From Guptibacillus spartinae (lineage in GTDB: Bacteria; Bacillota; Bacilli; Bacillales; Guptibacillaceae): a stretch of DNA of 64,000 nt. Every line of letters starts with the position of its first letter. Position 1 is the first letter of the stretch. Below the pieces are notes generated by a model. The model was not told the DNA's origin and did not search any database. It saw nothing but the letters and a program-made list of their open reading frames with translations. The translations under genes and the position numbers were made by a program. Positions 33,072 to 42,505 of the stretch are shown here, piece after piece. Location of the stretch: assembly GCF_028610625.1 (NCBI RefSeq), contig NZ_JAQQWU010000010.1:81758-145757 (forward strand), in the 5' to 3' direction.

Positions 33072-34196
33072 TTAAGCATGAGCGCCAAGCAGCGCATCTG
33101 TTGCTGAAACGTACTCATAGCCAAGGTCTCTTGCGACAGCTTCATACGTAATCGCCCCATTTGCTACGTTTAATCCTTTTTCAAGAGCTGGATTGCTTTG
33201 GATCGCAGCTGTTGCGCCTTTATTCGCAATTTGAAGCGCATAAGGAATGGTCACGTTTGTTAAAGCGATCGTAGACGTTCTAGGAACAGCTCCTGGCATG
33301 TTCGCTACTGCGTAATGAACAACTCCGTGCTTTTCGTATGTTGGATTATCGTGAGTTGTAATATGATCAACCGTTTCAATAATTCCACCCTGATCAATGG
33401 CAACATCAACAAGAACAGATCCCGGTGTCATGCTCTTCACCATTTCTTCTGTCACAAGCTTAGGTGCTTTTGCTCCTGGAATTAAGACAGCGCCAACAAC
33501 AAGGTCCGCTTCCTTAACCGCTTGAGCGATGTTAAGTGGGTTAGACATTAGTGTGTTAATCGCATTTCCGAAAATGTCATCAAGCTGACGTAGGCGCTCA
33601 GCACTTAAGTCGAGAATTGTTACGTCTGCTCCAAGGCCCATTGCGATCTTCGCTGCGTTTGTTCCAACAACGCCACCGCCGATAATCGTTACTTTGCCGC
33701 GTTTCACTCCAGGAACGCCGCCAAGAAGAATGCCTTTTCCACCTTTAGGTTTTTCAAGGATTTGTGCGCCGATTTGTGAAGCCATGCGGCCAGCTACTTC
33801 ACTCATAGGAGTAAGAAGTGGAAGTGTGCCACGATCGACAACCGTTTCATATGCAATTGCTGTTACGCCGCTATCTTTAAGCGCTTTTGTTAATTCAGGC
33901 TCTGCTGCTAAGTGAAGGTAAGTGAAAAGAATGAGTCCATCACGGAAATAAGCATATTCAGAAGAAAGTGGTTCTTTTACTTTCATTACCATCTCTTGGT
34001 TCCAAACAGAGGCAACATCTGTTGCAATCGTTGCGCCAGCTTCGTGATAATCAACGTCCTCGAAACCGCTTCCAATTCCTGCTTCAGTCTCAACTGTTAC
34101 GTGATGTCCAGCCTTTGTAAGTGCGATTACGCCTGCTGGTGTAATGGCTACGCGATTTTCATTATTTTTAATTTCCTTTGGAATACCGATATACAT
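33072..34196 (-). CDS. ald: Alanine dehydrogenase
   Basis: A 374-residue enzyme oxidising L-alanine to pyruvate and ammonia with NAD. It starts [20 protein letters not shown] from the second of two ATG codons, matching the B. subtilis start. The NAD-binding Rossmann loop is [29 protein letters not shown] and [12 protein letters not shown] are family blocks. Its activator AdeR is encoded upstream in the same orientation. A 28-base perfect palindrome lies between the two genes. Confidence 0.97.
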   Translation of the reverse strand: MYIGIPKEIKNNENRVAITPAGVIALTKAGHHVTVETEAGIGSGFEDVDYHEAGATIATDVASVWNQEMVMKVKEPLSSEYAYFRDGLILFTYLHLAAEPELTKALKDSGVTAIAYETVVDRGTLPLLTPMSEVAGRMASQIGAQILEKPKGGKGILLGGVPGVKRGKVTIIGGGVVGTNAAKIAMGLGADVTILDLSAERLRQLDDIFGNAINTLMSNPLNIAQAVKEADLVVGAVLIPGAKAPKLVTEEMVKSMTPGSVLVDVAIDQGGIIETVDHITTHDNPTYEKHGVVHYAVANMPGAVPRTSTIALTNVTIPYALQIANKGATAAIQSNPALEKGLNVANGAITYEAVARDLGYEYVSATDALLGAHA

Positions 34197-34293
34197 CATT
34201 TCATCCCCTTAGACATTGTTTTATGATCAAGTACCTCCGATTATAGATGCCATTTTTTCATTTCACATTGTGTAAATTAGAGAAAAAGAAAGA

Positions 34294-34321
34294 GGGTGTT
34301 TGTGTAATTACACAAACACCC
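34294..34321 (-). promoter_or_regulatory. Perfect 28-base palindrome between adeR and ald
   Basis: GGGTGTTTGTGTAA and its exact complement, without a loop, touching the adeR stop codon. It may be the adeR terminator (leftward tail TCTTTCTTTTTC is only partly U-rich) or an operator for ald. A weaker relative TTTACACAATGTGAAA lies 20 bases closer to ald. Confidence 0.6.
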
Positions 34322-35553
34322 TATGATTTCAATTGTTCGATTTTTAAATCGAGAAAAAGCGTTACTTTTTGATTGGCGTCTTTTAAATCCAGGTTTGCCA
34401 CGTCCGCAATCCGTTTCAGACGATAGTTTAATGTATTTGTATGCACATGAAGAGCATGAGCGGCTGCTTTTACGTTGCTATCCTGCTGTAAATACATATC
34501 AAGCGTTTCAAGTAGCTGCGTATGATGAATAGCATCATACTGTTTTAATTTCTCGATATAGAGGTTTTGATGATGCTGACGCTCTCGATAGAGAAGGTCA
34601 ATAAATTGATATATTCCAAGATCCTGATAGCTATAGATCGCCTTTACTTCCTCTTTGAATCGTTCTTTAATTGACAGCACATGCAGCGCTTCACGATAGC
34701 TGTCTTTTATCATAAGTGGGCTTTGATAGAGCGTTCCGGCTCCCCCTTTTAATGTATCAACACCAAGGCGATTGCTAATTTTCTCGACAAAAACCTGGAC
34801 AAAACTACTAAGCTGATCAGCTGTGTTGAAACGATCTGTAGGACGAACGAGTAAAATAAGCTGGTTTTGATCCAATGTACTGTAAATAAGCTCAATTTGA
34901 TGTGAAGCTTGAATGTAATAATTCATATGCCGTTCTAGCGACTGTTGAATGTCATCACTAAATTCAAAAATGACGATCGCCATCTCGCCAGTCAATTTAA
35001 GCTGGAAAGTTTTTGCCTGCTTTTGAAGCTGGTCTTTTTTTGTATAGTGACCAGTGAGTAATTTCCAAAAAAACTCACGATGTCCTTCTTCCGACTGACG
35101 TTTCTTGATGTCCAATTTTAAAATCTGGTTCTTAACGACTTTTGCAGCTTTCTTAAGAAGTGCTAGCTCCTCCTGTGTGACTTCCCAATTCAATTGGGCC
35201 CATATAAATCCGAGCAGTTCTTCGTTTTTTCGAACCGAAATCGCCACGCGTTGACCTAGTCCTACCTCCGGAATTGCTGGAATGATTACGGGATCATCAC
35301 TTTCAAATAGTTGTGGAATGACGCCTTTCTTCCAAAGGCTTTTGATCACTTCTTCGGGTACTTTCCGTTTCATAATGGTCGCAATTCTGGCAGGATCCAC
35401 ATTTTCATCATGTGAACTATAGGCGAGAATCCGATGGTCTGAATCTTCTATTGTAACCGGACAGCCGAGGTTTTCTCGAATGCAGTCGGCTAAATCTTCT
35501 AATGTACGGAATGGCCCCTGAAAAGGGTTATGACTTTCACGATCGGTATGCAA
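34321..35553 (-). CDS. adeR: PucR/CdaR-family activator, AdeR-like
   Basis: A 410-residue regulator. The N-terminal half is an effector domain (EDLADCIRENLGCPVTIEDSD, cited in part), the middle a GGDEF-like degenerate domain, and the C-terminus an HTH_30 (NVKAAAHALHVHTNTLNYRLKRI). In B. subtilis AdeR (YukF) lies next to ald and activates it in response to alanine; the gene order here is the same. TTG start with AAAGGAG nine bases upstream. Confidence 0.92.
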   Translation of the reverse strand: MHTDRESHNPFQGPFRTLEDLADCIRENLGCPVTIEDSDHRILAYSSHDENVDPARIATIMKRKVPEEVIKSLWKKGVIPQLFESDDPVIIPAIPEVGLGQRVAISVRKNEELLGFIWAQLNWEVTQEELALLKKAAKVVKNQILKLDIKKRQSEEGHREFFWKLLTGHYTKKDQLQKQAKTFQLKLTGEMAIVIFEFSDDIQQSLERHMNYYIQASHQIELIYSTLDQNQLILLVRPTDRFNTADQLSSFVQVFVEKISNRLGVDTLKGGAGTLYQSPLMIKDSYREALHVLSIKERFKEEVKAIYSYQDLGIYQFIDLLYRERQHHQNLYIEKLKQYDAIHHTQLLETLDMYLQQDSNVKAAAHALHVHTNTLNYRLKRIADVANLDLKDANQKVTLFLDLKIEQLKS

Positions 35554-35824
35554 CTTCTACCACTCCTTTCTTTATCTCAGTGTGTCTACTACAGAGTATA
35601 CTAAAAAACCACCATCTTTGTAGCTTTTCACAAAGAGAAGTTAAGGAATTGTAAAGATGAACAAAGGAGAGTGTGAAAAATTAGTTTGAATGAGGAAAAT
35701 GGCGAAATGGAGAACGAATAATTTTAAAATTCATCATTATTCACGTTTTTAAAATAAATAGTATGACATAATTTAATTAATGTGTTATTCTAAAAATCGA
35801 ATCTAGTAGGGAGGCGATCGGTAA

Positions 35825-38188
35825 ATGGTGGAGCAAAGTGCGATTCGTTGGTTTCATGAAATAAATAAAGAGGACATTGCCCTTGTTGGTGGCAAAGGAG
35901 CTAATCTTGGTGAACTTACGCAGAACGGTGTCCATGTACCACCTGGTTTCTGTGTAACGGCTGAAGCCTATGCGGCGTTTATCACTGAACGAGAACTTGA
36001 TCAATCCATACTTCAAAAGATGAAGACGCTTGATTATGAAAATAACGATCAGCTCAATGAAGTGAGCGCTGAAATCAGAGAATGGATTTTACAGACGGAT
36101 ATGCTGGAATCACTTGAAGTCGAAATTCGTAATGCTTACGAAGCGTTTAGTCAAGACCTGGACATAACAGATCCGTTTGTAGCCGTTCGAAGCTCGGCAA
36201 CAGCTGAAGATCTTCCGGAAGCGTCTTTTGCAGGGCAACAGGATACATATCTTGAGATTTCAGGAATCACAGCGCTTCTTTATCACATCAAGAAATGCTG
36301 GGCGTCACTCTGGACTGCACGAGCCATTTACTATCGCGAAAAACAGCGCTTCAACCATTTTGATGTGTCCCTTTGTGCGGTTGTTCAATTGATGGTGAAT
36401 AGTGAAAAATCAGGTGTTATTTTTACAGCGAATCCGATTACAGGTGAACGAGAGCAGATGATGATAAATGCGAGTTGGGGACTTGGGGAAGCGGTTGTGT
36501 CTGGGATGGTTTCACCAGATGAGTATATCGTTGATAAAAGATCGTTTAAATTAATCGAAAAGCACGTAGCCGAAAAGAAAGTGCTAGTCGTAAAGAAAGC
36601 AAACGCAATCGGAACGGATACGGTGGCGGTGAAAGAATATTTAGGTGAGGAACACGTGAACCAACAATGCTTAACACAAGCTGAAATCGCTCATCTTTCA
36701 CGCGACGCGGTTCGAATTGAAGAACTTTATCAAACGCCTCAGGATATCGAGTGGGGCCTTGATTGCCAAACAAATGAACTCTACATTCTACAAGCTCGTC
36801 CAATAACAACACTAAAAGAGGAGGAAACAAAAGTGGTTGAAAAGGTAGAAACGCCAAAGAAGATGCTCGTTCGAGGATTAGCTGCCTCCCCTGGGTCTGC
36901 GAGTGGAAAAGTCCGCAAAATTAAAGATATTAGTGAAGTTTCCCTTGTAGAAGAAGGCGATATTCTAGTGACGATTATGACCAATCCTGATATGATTCCT
37001 GCTATGAAAAAAGCAGCGGCCCTCGTGACAGATGAAGGTGGACGTACGTGTCATGCTGCTATCGTCTCTCGGGAATTTGGTATTCCATGTATTGTAGGCT
37101 CTTCGATTGCGACAGATGTGTTAATGGATGGAATGGAAGTAACGGTTGATGCGACTCGTGGAGTTGTGTATGAAGGTATTCTAGAACATGCTGAACCAGT
37201 GAAAAAGAAAGAAGCAGCCAAAGGAGTGACGAACTCCACTGAAGGCTTCAATGAAGCACTTCTTCATCAGCTTGCACCGATTACAGGAACAAAAGTTTAT
37301 ATGAATCTTGGAGAGCCAGATTTGATCAACAAATACAAACACTTGCCGTTTGACGGCATTGGCTTAATGCGAACGGAATTTATTTTTTCAAATATCGGTA
37401 TTCACCCGATGCATTTGCTAAAAACCGGACAGGAAGAGATGTTTATTGAAAAAATGTCCGAAGGAATCACGAAGGTGGCGCAGGATATTTATCCAAAGCC
37501 AATGGTTGTTCGTTTGAGTGATTTCCGCTCAAATGAGTTTCGTGGACTTATCGGTGGAGATGAAGTAGAGCCAGTTGAAGCGAATCCGATGATCGGCTGG
37601 CGCGGCGTCTCACGCTATATATCTCCTCAGTACGAAGAAGGATTCCGTTTGGAATGTCGAGCGATTAAAAAAGTTCGTGATGAGTACGGCTTAATTAACG
37701 TTTGGACAATGCTTCCGTTTGTTCGCACAACGTGGGAAGTGGAGAAAGTGAAGAAGATTATGGCAGAAGAAGGCTTAATTCAGAATCAAGAATTCAAAAT
37801 TTGGATTATGGCGGAAGTGCCATCTGTGATTTTTGAAGCAGAGGAATTCGCTCAGCTTGTGGATGGCTTTAGCATCGGAAGCAATGATTTAACACAGTTG
37901 ATTTTAGGATCTGATCGTGACTCTGGCATCCTAAACAGCATGGGCTACTTTGATGAGCGTAATCCTTCTGTAAAACGAGCGATTAAACAGTTGATTCACG
38001 GAGCGCATAAGTATGGAAAAACTGTCTCCATTTGTGGGCAAGGTCCATCGACTTACCCAGAATTTACTGAGTTCCTCATTAAAGAGGGAATCGATAGCGT
38101 GAGCATCAATCCGGACACGGTGGCAGCGACTAGAAGATCGGTTGCGTCTGTGGAGCAGCGGATGATTTTAAATAAAATCAGAGGATAA
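35825..38188 (+). CDS. ppsA: Phosphoenolpyruvate synthase
   Basis: A 787-residue PEP synthase that converts pyruvate and ATP to PEP, AMP and phosphate. Domains in order: pyruvate-phosphate dikinase ATP-binding (about 15-330, VGGKGANLGEL, VRSSATAEDLPEASFAGQ), swivelling phospho-histidine domain (about 350-440, GGRTCHAAIVSREFGIPCIVG with the phospho-His, cited in part), and the PEP-binding barrel (about 480-780, GSNDLTQLILG and the catalytic cysteine in SICGQGPS). A clean ATG with GGGAGG upstream. Monocistronic; nothing is broken. Confidence 0.95.
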   Translation: MVEQSAIRWFHEINKEDIALVGGKGANLGELTQNGVHVPPGFCVTAEAYAAFITERELDQSILQKMKTLDYENNDQLNEVSAEIREWILQTDMLESLEVEIRNAYEAFSQDLDITDPFVAVRSSATAEDLPEASFAGQQDTYLEISGITALLYHIKKCWASLWTARAIYYREKQRFNHFDVSLCAVVQLMVNSEKSGVIFTANPITGEREQMMINASWGLGEAVVSGMVSPDEYIVDKRSFKLIEKHVAEKKVLVVKKANAIGTDTVAVKEYLGEEHVNQQCLTQAEIAHLSRDAVRIEELYQTPQDIEWGLDCQTNELYILQARPITTLKEEETKVVEKVETPKKMLVRGLAASPGSASGKVRKIKDISEVSLVEEGDILVTIMTNPDMIPAMKKAAALVTDEGGRTCHAAIVSREFGIPCIVGSSIATDVLMDGMEVTVDATRGVVYEGILEHAEPVKKKEAAKGVTNSTEGFNEALLHQLAPITGTKVYMNLGEPDLINKYKHLPFDGIGLMRTEFIFSNIGIHPMHLLKTGQEEMFIEKMSEGITKVAQDIYPKPMVVRLSDFRSNEFRGLIGGDEVEPVEANPMIGWRGVSRYISPQYEEGFRLECRAIKKVRDEYGLINVWTMLPFVRTTWEVEKVKKIMAEEGLIQNQEFKIWIMAEVPSVIFEAEEFAQLVDGFSIGSNDLTQLILGSDRDSGILNSMGYFDERNPSVKRAIKQLIHGAHKYGKTVSICGQGPSTYPEFTEFLIKEGIDSVSINPDTVAATRRSVASVEQRMILNKIRG

Positions 38189-38191
38189 GCA

Positions 38192-38220
38192 TTTACACCG
38201 GGTAACCGTCCTGGTATTAT
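38192..38220 (+). promoter_or_regulatory. Sigma-A-type promoter of the T-box leader
   Basis: TTTACA (38192-38197), 17-base spacer, TATTAT (38215-38220). It starts four bases after the ppsA stop and gives a leader of roughly 320 bases before the MFS gene. Confidence 0.7.
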
Positions 38221-38234
38221 ATAACAAAATCAAA

Positions 38235-38509
38235 TGCAATGATGAGAAGAGTAGATGATGGGATCTTACACAGAGAGCTCCGGTAGCTGAAAAGGAGAGA
38301 AGATCACATGGTTGAACCAAACCTCTGAGCTGTACATCGGAACCGAACGTGGGGATGGTGTAACGGGAGCTCCCGTTATAGAGCTATGGTATAAGCAGCT
38401 TCTGCCGTACCTGATAAGAGTCGTGTGGCGACACATGACTGAACCGGGGTGGCACCGCGATAAGCAATCTCGCCCCCGGGACTATACGTCCTGGGGGTGA
38501 GATTTTTTT
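38235..38509 (+). promoter_or_regulatory. T-box riboswitch (specifier reads best as CAA, glutamine)
   Basis: A complete T-box leader. Stem I shows the AGTA turn (near 38250), the AGAGAGC element, and GAA-C-CAA-A-CCTCTGAGC (38314-38330). That layout matches the B. subtilis glyQS pattern GAA-A-GGC-A before TTCTTGAGC, placing CAA (38318-38320) as specifier. The T-box GGGGTGGCACCGCGA lies at 38446-38460; its TGGC pairs with a tRNA ending GCCA, which fits tRNA-Gln (and Asn). The 16-bp terminator stem is 38467-38503 with seven U. A one-codon shift to AAC (Asn) cannot be excluded. Confidence 0.93.
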
Positions 38510-38548
38510 ATTGGTTCAAAAACTTATCGCGATTGGAGCTGACATGTT

Positions 38549-39784
38549 ATGAAGCGTCTTAGTGTTATTCGGAAGAACGACTTGCTGTTGCTTACATCAA
38601 TGGGGATTACAAATATCGGAGGCTGGATTTATCATATTGCTCTTAATCTCATCATTTTAGATCAAACGGGTTCAGCACTCGCTGTGACAGGACTGTATTT
38701 ACTGAAGCCATTCGCTACTCTTTTCACGAATCTCTGGGCGGGAAGTTTGATAGATCGGATGAATAAACGTAGGCTTATGATTTTGGTGAATATCGCTCAG
38801 GCATTGGTGATGTTTGTTCTTCCACTACTGTCAAGTTTATGGACGATTTATACTCTTGTATTTCTGATCAACATGGGTAGCTCGATTTTTCATCCAACAT
38901 CAATGACTTACATGACGAAGCTTCTTCCTAAAGAAAGGCGCATTCGCTTCAATTCCCTTCGTAGTTTGGTCGATTCAGGTGCATTTGTGATCGGACCAGC
39001 GATTGCTGGTGTGTTATTTATCATCGGTACTCCAACCAATGCGATTTACCTTAATGCAGGCGCATTATTTCTTGCTGGACTGCTGTTTTTATTGCTACCT
39101 GATGTTGAAACAGGTAGTTGCATGAATCGTTCAGGTACAATTTCATTTCAACTGATGAAAGAAGATTGGCGCATTGTATACATGTTTAGTCGAAGCGCCT
39201 TTTTTGTTATTTTGATTTACTTTCTAGTAAGTGCAGTGGGCATCATGAGCTGGGGAGTAGATTCCCTTGAAGCAAGCTTTGCAACAGAGGTCCTTCATCT
39301 GACGAATACCGAATATGGATTTCTTGTAAGTATTGCTGGAATCGGAGTTCTTCTAGGAGCCATTCTCAATACTGTTATGGCAGAAAAAGGAGAACCGCTT
39401 TCGTTAATTGGAGGTGGAGCGATCGTGCTCTCCATTGGGTATCTCATATTTGCTTTATCATCATCATTTCATTTAGCTGCAATCGGCTGCTTTATTCTTT
39501 CTTTCTCCCTTTCGTTCATGAATACGGGTTTCTATACTTATTATCAAAACAATATTCCCGTCGACGTTATGGGTAGGATTGGCAGCTTATTTGAATGGAT
39601 TGAGGCAATTTTTGTTATCGCTGTGATGGTCGGTTGCGGGATCGCTGCACAACTCATATCCATTCGATTTAGCGTGATAGTAGGCTCAAGTGTGATGCTA
39701 AGCTTTGCTTTACTTCTTCTAGGAGTTGTTATGGTTAAACGAACGAGTATGAGGTCCGAGGCAGAACACCGGTTGGCTAAATAG
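38549..39784 (+). CDS. MFS transporter under T-box control
   Basis: A 411-residue, 12-helix major-facilitator protein of the MFS_3/MefA-like branch, normally efflux pumps. The A-loop between helices 2 and 3 reads AGSLIDRMNKRRLMI and helix 4-5 has RSLVDSGAFVIGPAIAG. It is the only gene behind the T-box, so its expression should rise when the cognate tRNA is uncharged. That predicts a link to an amino acid (import or export of an amino acid or an antimetabolite). Substrate is not known. Confidence 0.9.
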   Translation: MKRLSVIRKNDLLLLTSMGITNIGGWIYHIALNLIILDQTGSALAVTGLYLLKPFATLFTNLWAGSLIDRMNKRRLMILVNIAQALVMFVLPLLSSLWTIYTLVFLINMGSSIFHPTSMTYMTKLLPKERRIRFNSLRSLVDSGAFVIGPAIAGVLFIIGTPTNAIYLNAGALFLAGLLFLLLPDVETGSCMNRSGTISFQLMKEDWRIVYMFSRSAFFVILIYFLVSAVGIMSWGVDSLEASFATEVLHLTNTEYGFLVSIAGIGVLLGAILNTVMAEKGEPLSLIGGGAIVLSIGYLIFALSSSFHLAAIGCFILSFSLSFMNTGFYTYYQNNIPVDVMGRIGSLFEWIEAIFVIAVMVGCGIAAQLISIRFSVIVGSSVMLSFALLLLGVVMVKRTSMRSEAEHRLAK

Positions 39785-39844
39785 TAGCCATCATCCCACT
39801 GTTTTCTTAATCAAAACCGCAATAATAAAACGATCTATAATACA

Positions 39845-39876
39845 AAAGTCAAGGCAGAACCCCTGTCTTGACTTTA
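39845..39876 (+). terminator. Terminator after MFS gene
   Basis: AAAGTCAAGGCAG / CTGTCTTGACTTT stem, 13 pairs with one wobble. The T tail is short. Confidence 0.7.
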
Positions 39877-40004
39877 ATGTGAATATTGCTTTTATTCTTA
39901 CTGAGAAAGTTCATGAAATATCCAAAACTGTTTCTATGTAGGCATTGAATTCACCTTAAGCGTTTTTCATAATGGAATTATGTTGTGAAAGAATGTGGTG
40001 ATGA

Positions 40005-40017
40005 GTGAAACTTTCAC
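40005..40017 (+). promoter_or_regulatory. Candidate operator upstream of copC
   Basis: Perfect palindrome GTGAAA-C-TTTCAC, 63 bases before the copC start, within a zone that also repeats GTGAAAG and CATGTG. Possible site for a copper or other repressor; no regulator gene is adjacent. Confidence 0.35.
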
Positions 40018-40080
40018 ACATTTTATCATGTGTTGTATGCCGCTATATTCTGCAACTAAAAAAACGATGGAGGATCGATA

Positions 40081-40641
40081 ATGAAAAAAATACTTGTTTT
40101 AACGATTGCATGTCTACTCACATTCGGGAATATGACTTACGCCCATACTGGGTTGGAAAGTTCTAACCCGGAGGATGGAAGTACGATCACAGAGGAGTTA
40201 ACCACAGTAACGCTCACTTTCGAAACAGAAATAGAGGAAACAAGCTCATTTGAATTACAAAATGCGAATGGTGAACCTGTAGCTGTTGATAACATCACGG
40301 TTGAAAACAATACGATGACTGGGACGTTTGATCAGCCAATTGCAAACGGAGATTATGAAGTGCCGTGGAAGATCATTGGAATTGATGGTCATCCAATCGA
40401 AGGAACGTTTTCTTTTTCAGTAGACATCCCTGAATCAGAAGTGGCAGAAGAAGAGTCAACTTCTGAAGAAGCAACGAACGGTTCAGCAGAAGATACAGAA
40501 GAACAAATGGATAAAGAAGAAGAGACAAAGGCAGATACGGCTGAAGAGGAAAGTTCTAACGGTACAGTAATTGGCATCGTTATTGCCGTCCTGGTTATCG
40601 TCCTTATTGGAAGTGTTCTATTGATGAGGAGGAAAAAATAA
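40081..40641 (+). CDS. copC: CopC-domain copper-resistance protein, membrane-anchored
   Basis: A 186-residue exported protein: signal peptide (1-21, cleaved before HTGLESSNPEDGS so that His22 becomes the N-terminal copper ligand), CopC domain (about 22-118, with IIGIDGHPIEGTFSFSV), an acidic Glu/Ser/Thr-rich linker (about 120-160) and a C-terminal helix with RRKK anchor (about 162-186). It binds Cu(II) outside the cell. copD follows after three bases. B. subtilis YcnJ is a fusion of CopC-like and CopD-like parts; here they are separate. Confidence 0.9.
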   Translation: MKKILVLTIACLLTFGNMTYAHTGLESSNPEDGSTITEELTTVTLTFETEIEETSSFELQNANGEPVAVDNITVENNTMTGTFDQPIANGDYEVPWKIIGIDGHPIEGTFSFSVDIPESEVAEEESTSEEATNGSAEDTEEQMDKEEETKADTAEEESSNGTVIGIVIAVLVIVLIGSVLLMRRKK

Positions 40642-40644
40642 TCC

Positions 40645-41748
40645 ATGTTGATTCTAACAGTAATCAGTGAAGCGCTGCTTTACATTAGCTTTGCGCTCCT
40701 GATTGCGGATTATCTTTTCTCATTTATTTCACAGGATAAAAAGCCCTTTATTCATGTTCCTAAAAAAATCCGTCTTTTGGCTGCAGGAGGGATTGCGGTT
40801 TTTTCCTTCATGCCGATTTTGGATTTACTTCTTTATTTGTATGAAGACTATGGAATAGGACAAGCCCTGTCATCGGTATTAATGACATTTAAAGTAGGTC
40901 AGGCTTGGAGTTTTACGGTTATTCTGTCCGTTATTTTGATCCTATATATTCTTTTTGTTGATGATGGGCAGGAGAAGAGATACCCATTCATCGGTATGGT
41001 TCTTCTTCTGTTTCTCATTCTAGGACTAGGGTGGGCGAGCCATTCAAGCTCTCTTCATCCAGCTAAAGGATTCATCATTCACACGCTACACTTTACGGCT
41101 GTCGTTACCTGGGTAGGAGTCCTTTTTGTCATAAGCTGGTTTTCAAAAAACGCGGCAAACTGGAGGCGATTTCTGAAGTGGTTTCATCCAACCGCTATTA
41201 TCTGTTTCATAGTAGTAGCGATCACAGGGGTATTGTTAATGCAGTTTGTTATTCCGTTACAAGATTATCCTGATGCATGGATGGTTTCTTACGGACAAAG
41301 CTTATTAATGAAACACTTGCTCATTGTCCCACTACTTGGATACGCCTTCCTGAATGGTGTCATCATGAAGAAAAAGCTTAAAGAGAACAAATCGTTTGAT
41401 CCTAAACCGTGGACAAAAGTGGAATCCGTGATGGTGTTACTGATTTTTGCCGCTACGGGTGCGATGAGCCACTCATCGCCTCCAAACAATCTGACTTCCC
41501 TTATTCGTCTTGAAGGCGTATCTCCGCTGTTTACGCTTTTTACAAACGGCTTAGTATCACCTGATGCGTCTGTGGAATTAGTTGTTAACGTAAATTCGCT
41601 GTTGCTTGGCACTTTAGCAGTCGTGTTTATGATAGTGATGGTGGCAGGGTTTATCAAAAAGATGACACCACTTTTTTCGTTTCTAATGAGCGTATTGTTT
41701 ATCATATCAGGCTATTTAGCGTTGCTACAAAGCGTTCAAATGATGTAA
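40645..41748 (+). CDS. copD: CopD-family copper import protein
   Basis: A 367-residue membrane protein with eight to nine helices. The CopD pattern is visible in GLGWASHSSSLHPAKGFIIHTLH, cited in part, with histidines in the helices that likely carry copper, then AVVTWVGVLFVISWF and a late GAMSHSSPPNN. It works with CopC in copper uptake or resistance. AGGAGG is 12 bases before the ATG, so TTG at 40648 is an alternative start. Co-transcribed with copC. Confidence 0.9.
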   Translation: MLILTVISEALLYISFALLIADYLFSFISQDKKPFIHVPKKIRLLAAGGIAVFSFMPILDLLLYLYEDYGIGQALSSVLMTFKVGQAWSFTVILSVILILYILFVDDGQEKRYPFIGMVLLLFLILGLGWASHSSSLHPAKGFIIHTLHFTAVVTWVGVLFVISWFSKNAANWRRFLKWFHPTAIICFIVVAITGVLLMQFVIPLQDYPDAWMVSYGQSLLMKHLLIVPLLGYAFLNGVIMKKKLKENKSFDPKPWTKVESVMVLLIFAATGAMSHSSPPNNLTSLIRLEGVSPLFTLFTNGLVSPDASVELVVNVNSLLLGTLAVVFMIVMVAGFIKKMTPLFSFLMSVLFIISGYLALLQSVQMM

Positions 41749-41752
41749 TGAT

Positions 41753-41786
41753 GAAACCCCGGAGAGCAGTGTTCTCGGGGGTTTCG
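41753..41786 (+). terminator. Hairpin after copD
   Basis: GAAACCCCGGAGA / TCTCGGGGGTTTC stem with one mismatch; weak T tail. Confidence 0.6.
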
Positions 41787-41919
41787 TATTCAATCTATCT
41801 ATTCGGTATAATTGCTCTATTTTTATGGATTTACTTCTTTAACCAAAGGCCTGGAATCAGGTAGAATGAAACGTGCGCGTTGAACCAAACATTGGTCCGA
41901 CGCGCTTTAAGGAAGACAA

Positions 41920-42432
41920 CTAAATTTTAAATTGCTTATTGTCGAGTAGAAGTACTTTTTCAGTCGTTTGGTGGGCTTGTTTTTTCGTATGCTCAACGAG
42001 ATCATAAATGAGTGGACTGCACTTTTTAGCTCCTTTGATGAGAAGCGGTACGCCGAGAGCATCGATGCCAAGCCCTCGAGAAAGACCGCCTCCTATTGAC
42101 ATAACGAACGGGACGGTTGGTGATGTGTTTGAAAGGACAATCTGATCGTCTACTTGAAAATGCTCAAAAAGCATGAGCGTCATATCATATAATGCAGGAA
42201 CAATCAGTTTCGACGATTTTTTTCCGATTGTGTAGACTTTGTGACCATCTGAATCACGTCCGTGGAAAAGGAGACGGCCCGCGTCCTTTTTCGTGAGTTT
42301 GTTAAAAAACGGTACGGCAAGAACTTCTTCACTCGTTAAAGGAAGAGAAGAGGGCTTCAAAAGATGTAAATGAAAAGCGGCTGCTAGTGATGTGGTGTGT
42401 GTTCCGCCATAATCATGGTAGATGTAAATCAT
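41920..42432 (-). CDS. DUF3189 protein
   Basis: A 170-residue protein: MIYIYHDYGGTHTTSLAAAFHLH at the N-terminus (a P-loop-like GGTHTTS), LLFHGRDSDGHKVYTIG and SIGGGLSRGLGIDALGVPLL are characteristic of DUF3189, a family found mainly in spore formers and of unknown function. It lies 73 bases downstream of the AEC transporter and reads the same way. Confidence 0.85.
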   Translation of the reverse strand: MIYIYHDYGGTHTTSLAAAFHLHLLKPSSLPLTSEEVLAVPFFNKLTKKDAGRLLFHGRDSDGHKVYTIGKKSSKLIVPALYDMTLMLFEHFQVDDQIVLSNTSPTVPFVMSIGGGLSRGLGIDALGVPLLIKGAKKCSPLIYDLVEHTKKQAHQTTEKVLLLDNKQFKI

Positions 42433-42505
42433 AGACTCATCCCTGTCATCGAATTTACTAACAAGTATGACCTAATTACTTTAGAAACATTCGGCGAATA
42501 AAGAT

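Noticed and set aside
38312..38500. Open frame of 62 codons inside the T-box leader
   Set aside because: It covers the specifier, T-box motif and terminator stem; it has no ribosome site and is explained by the RNA structure.
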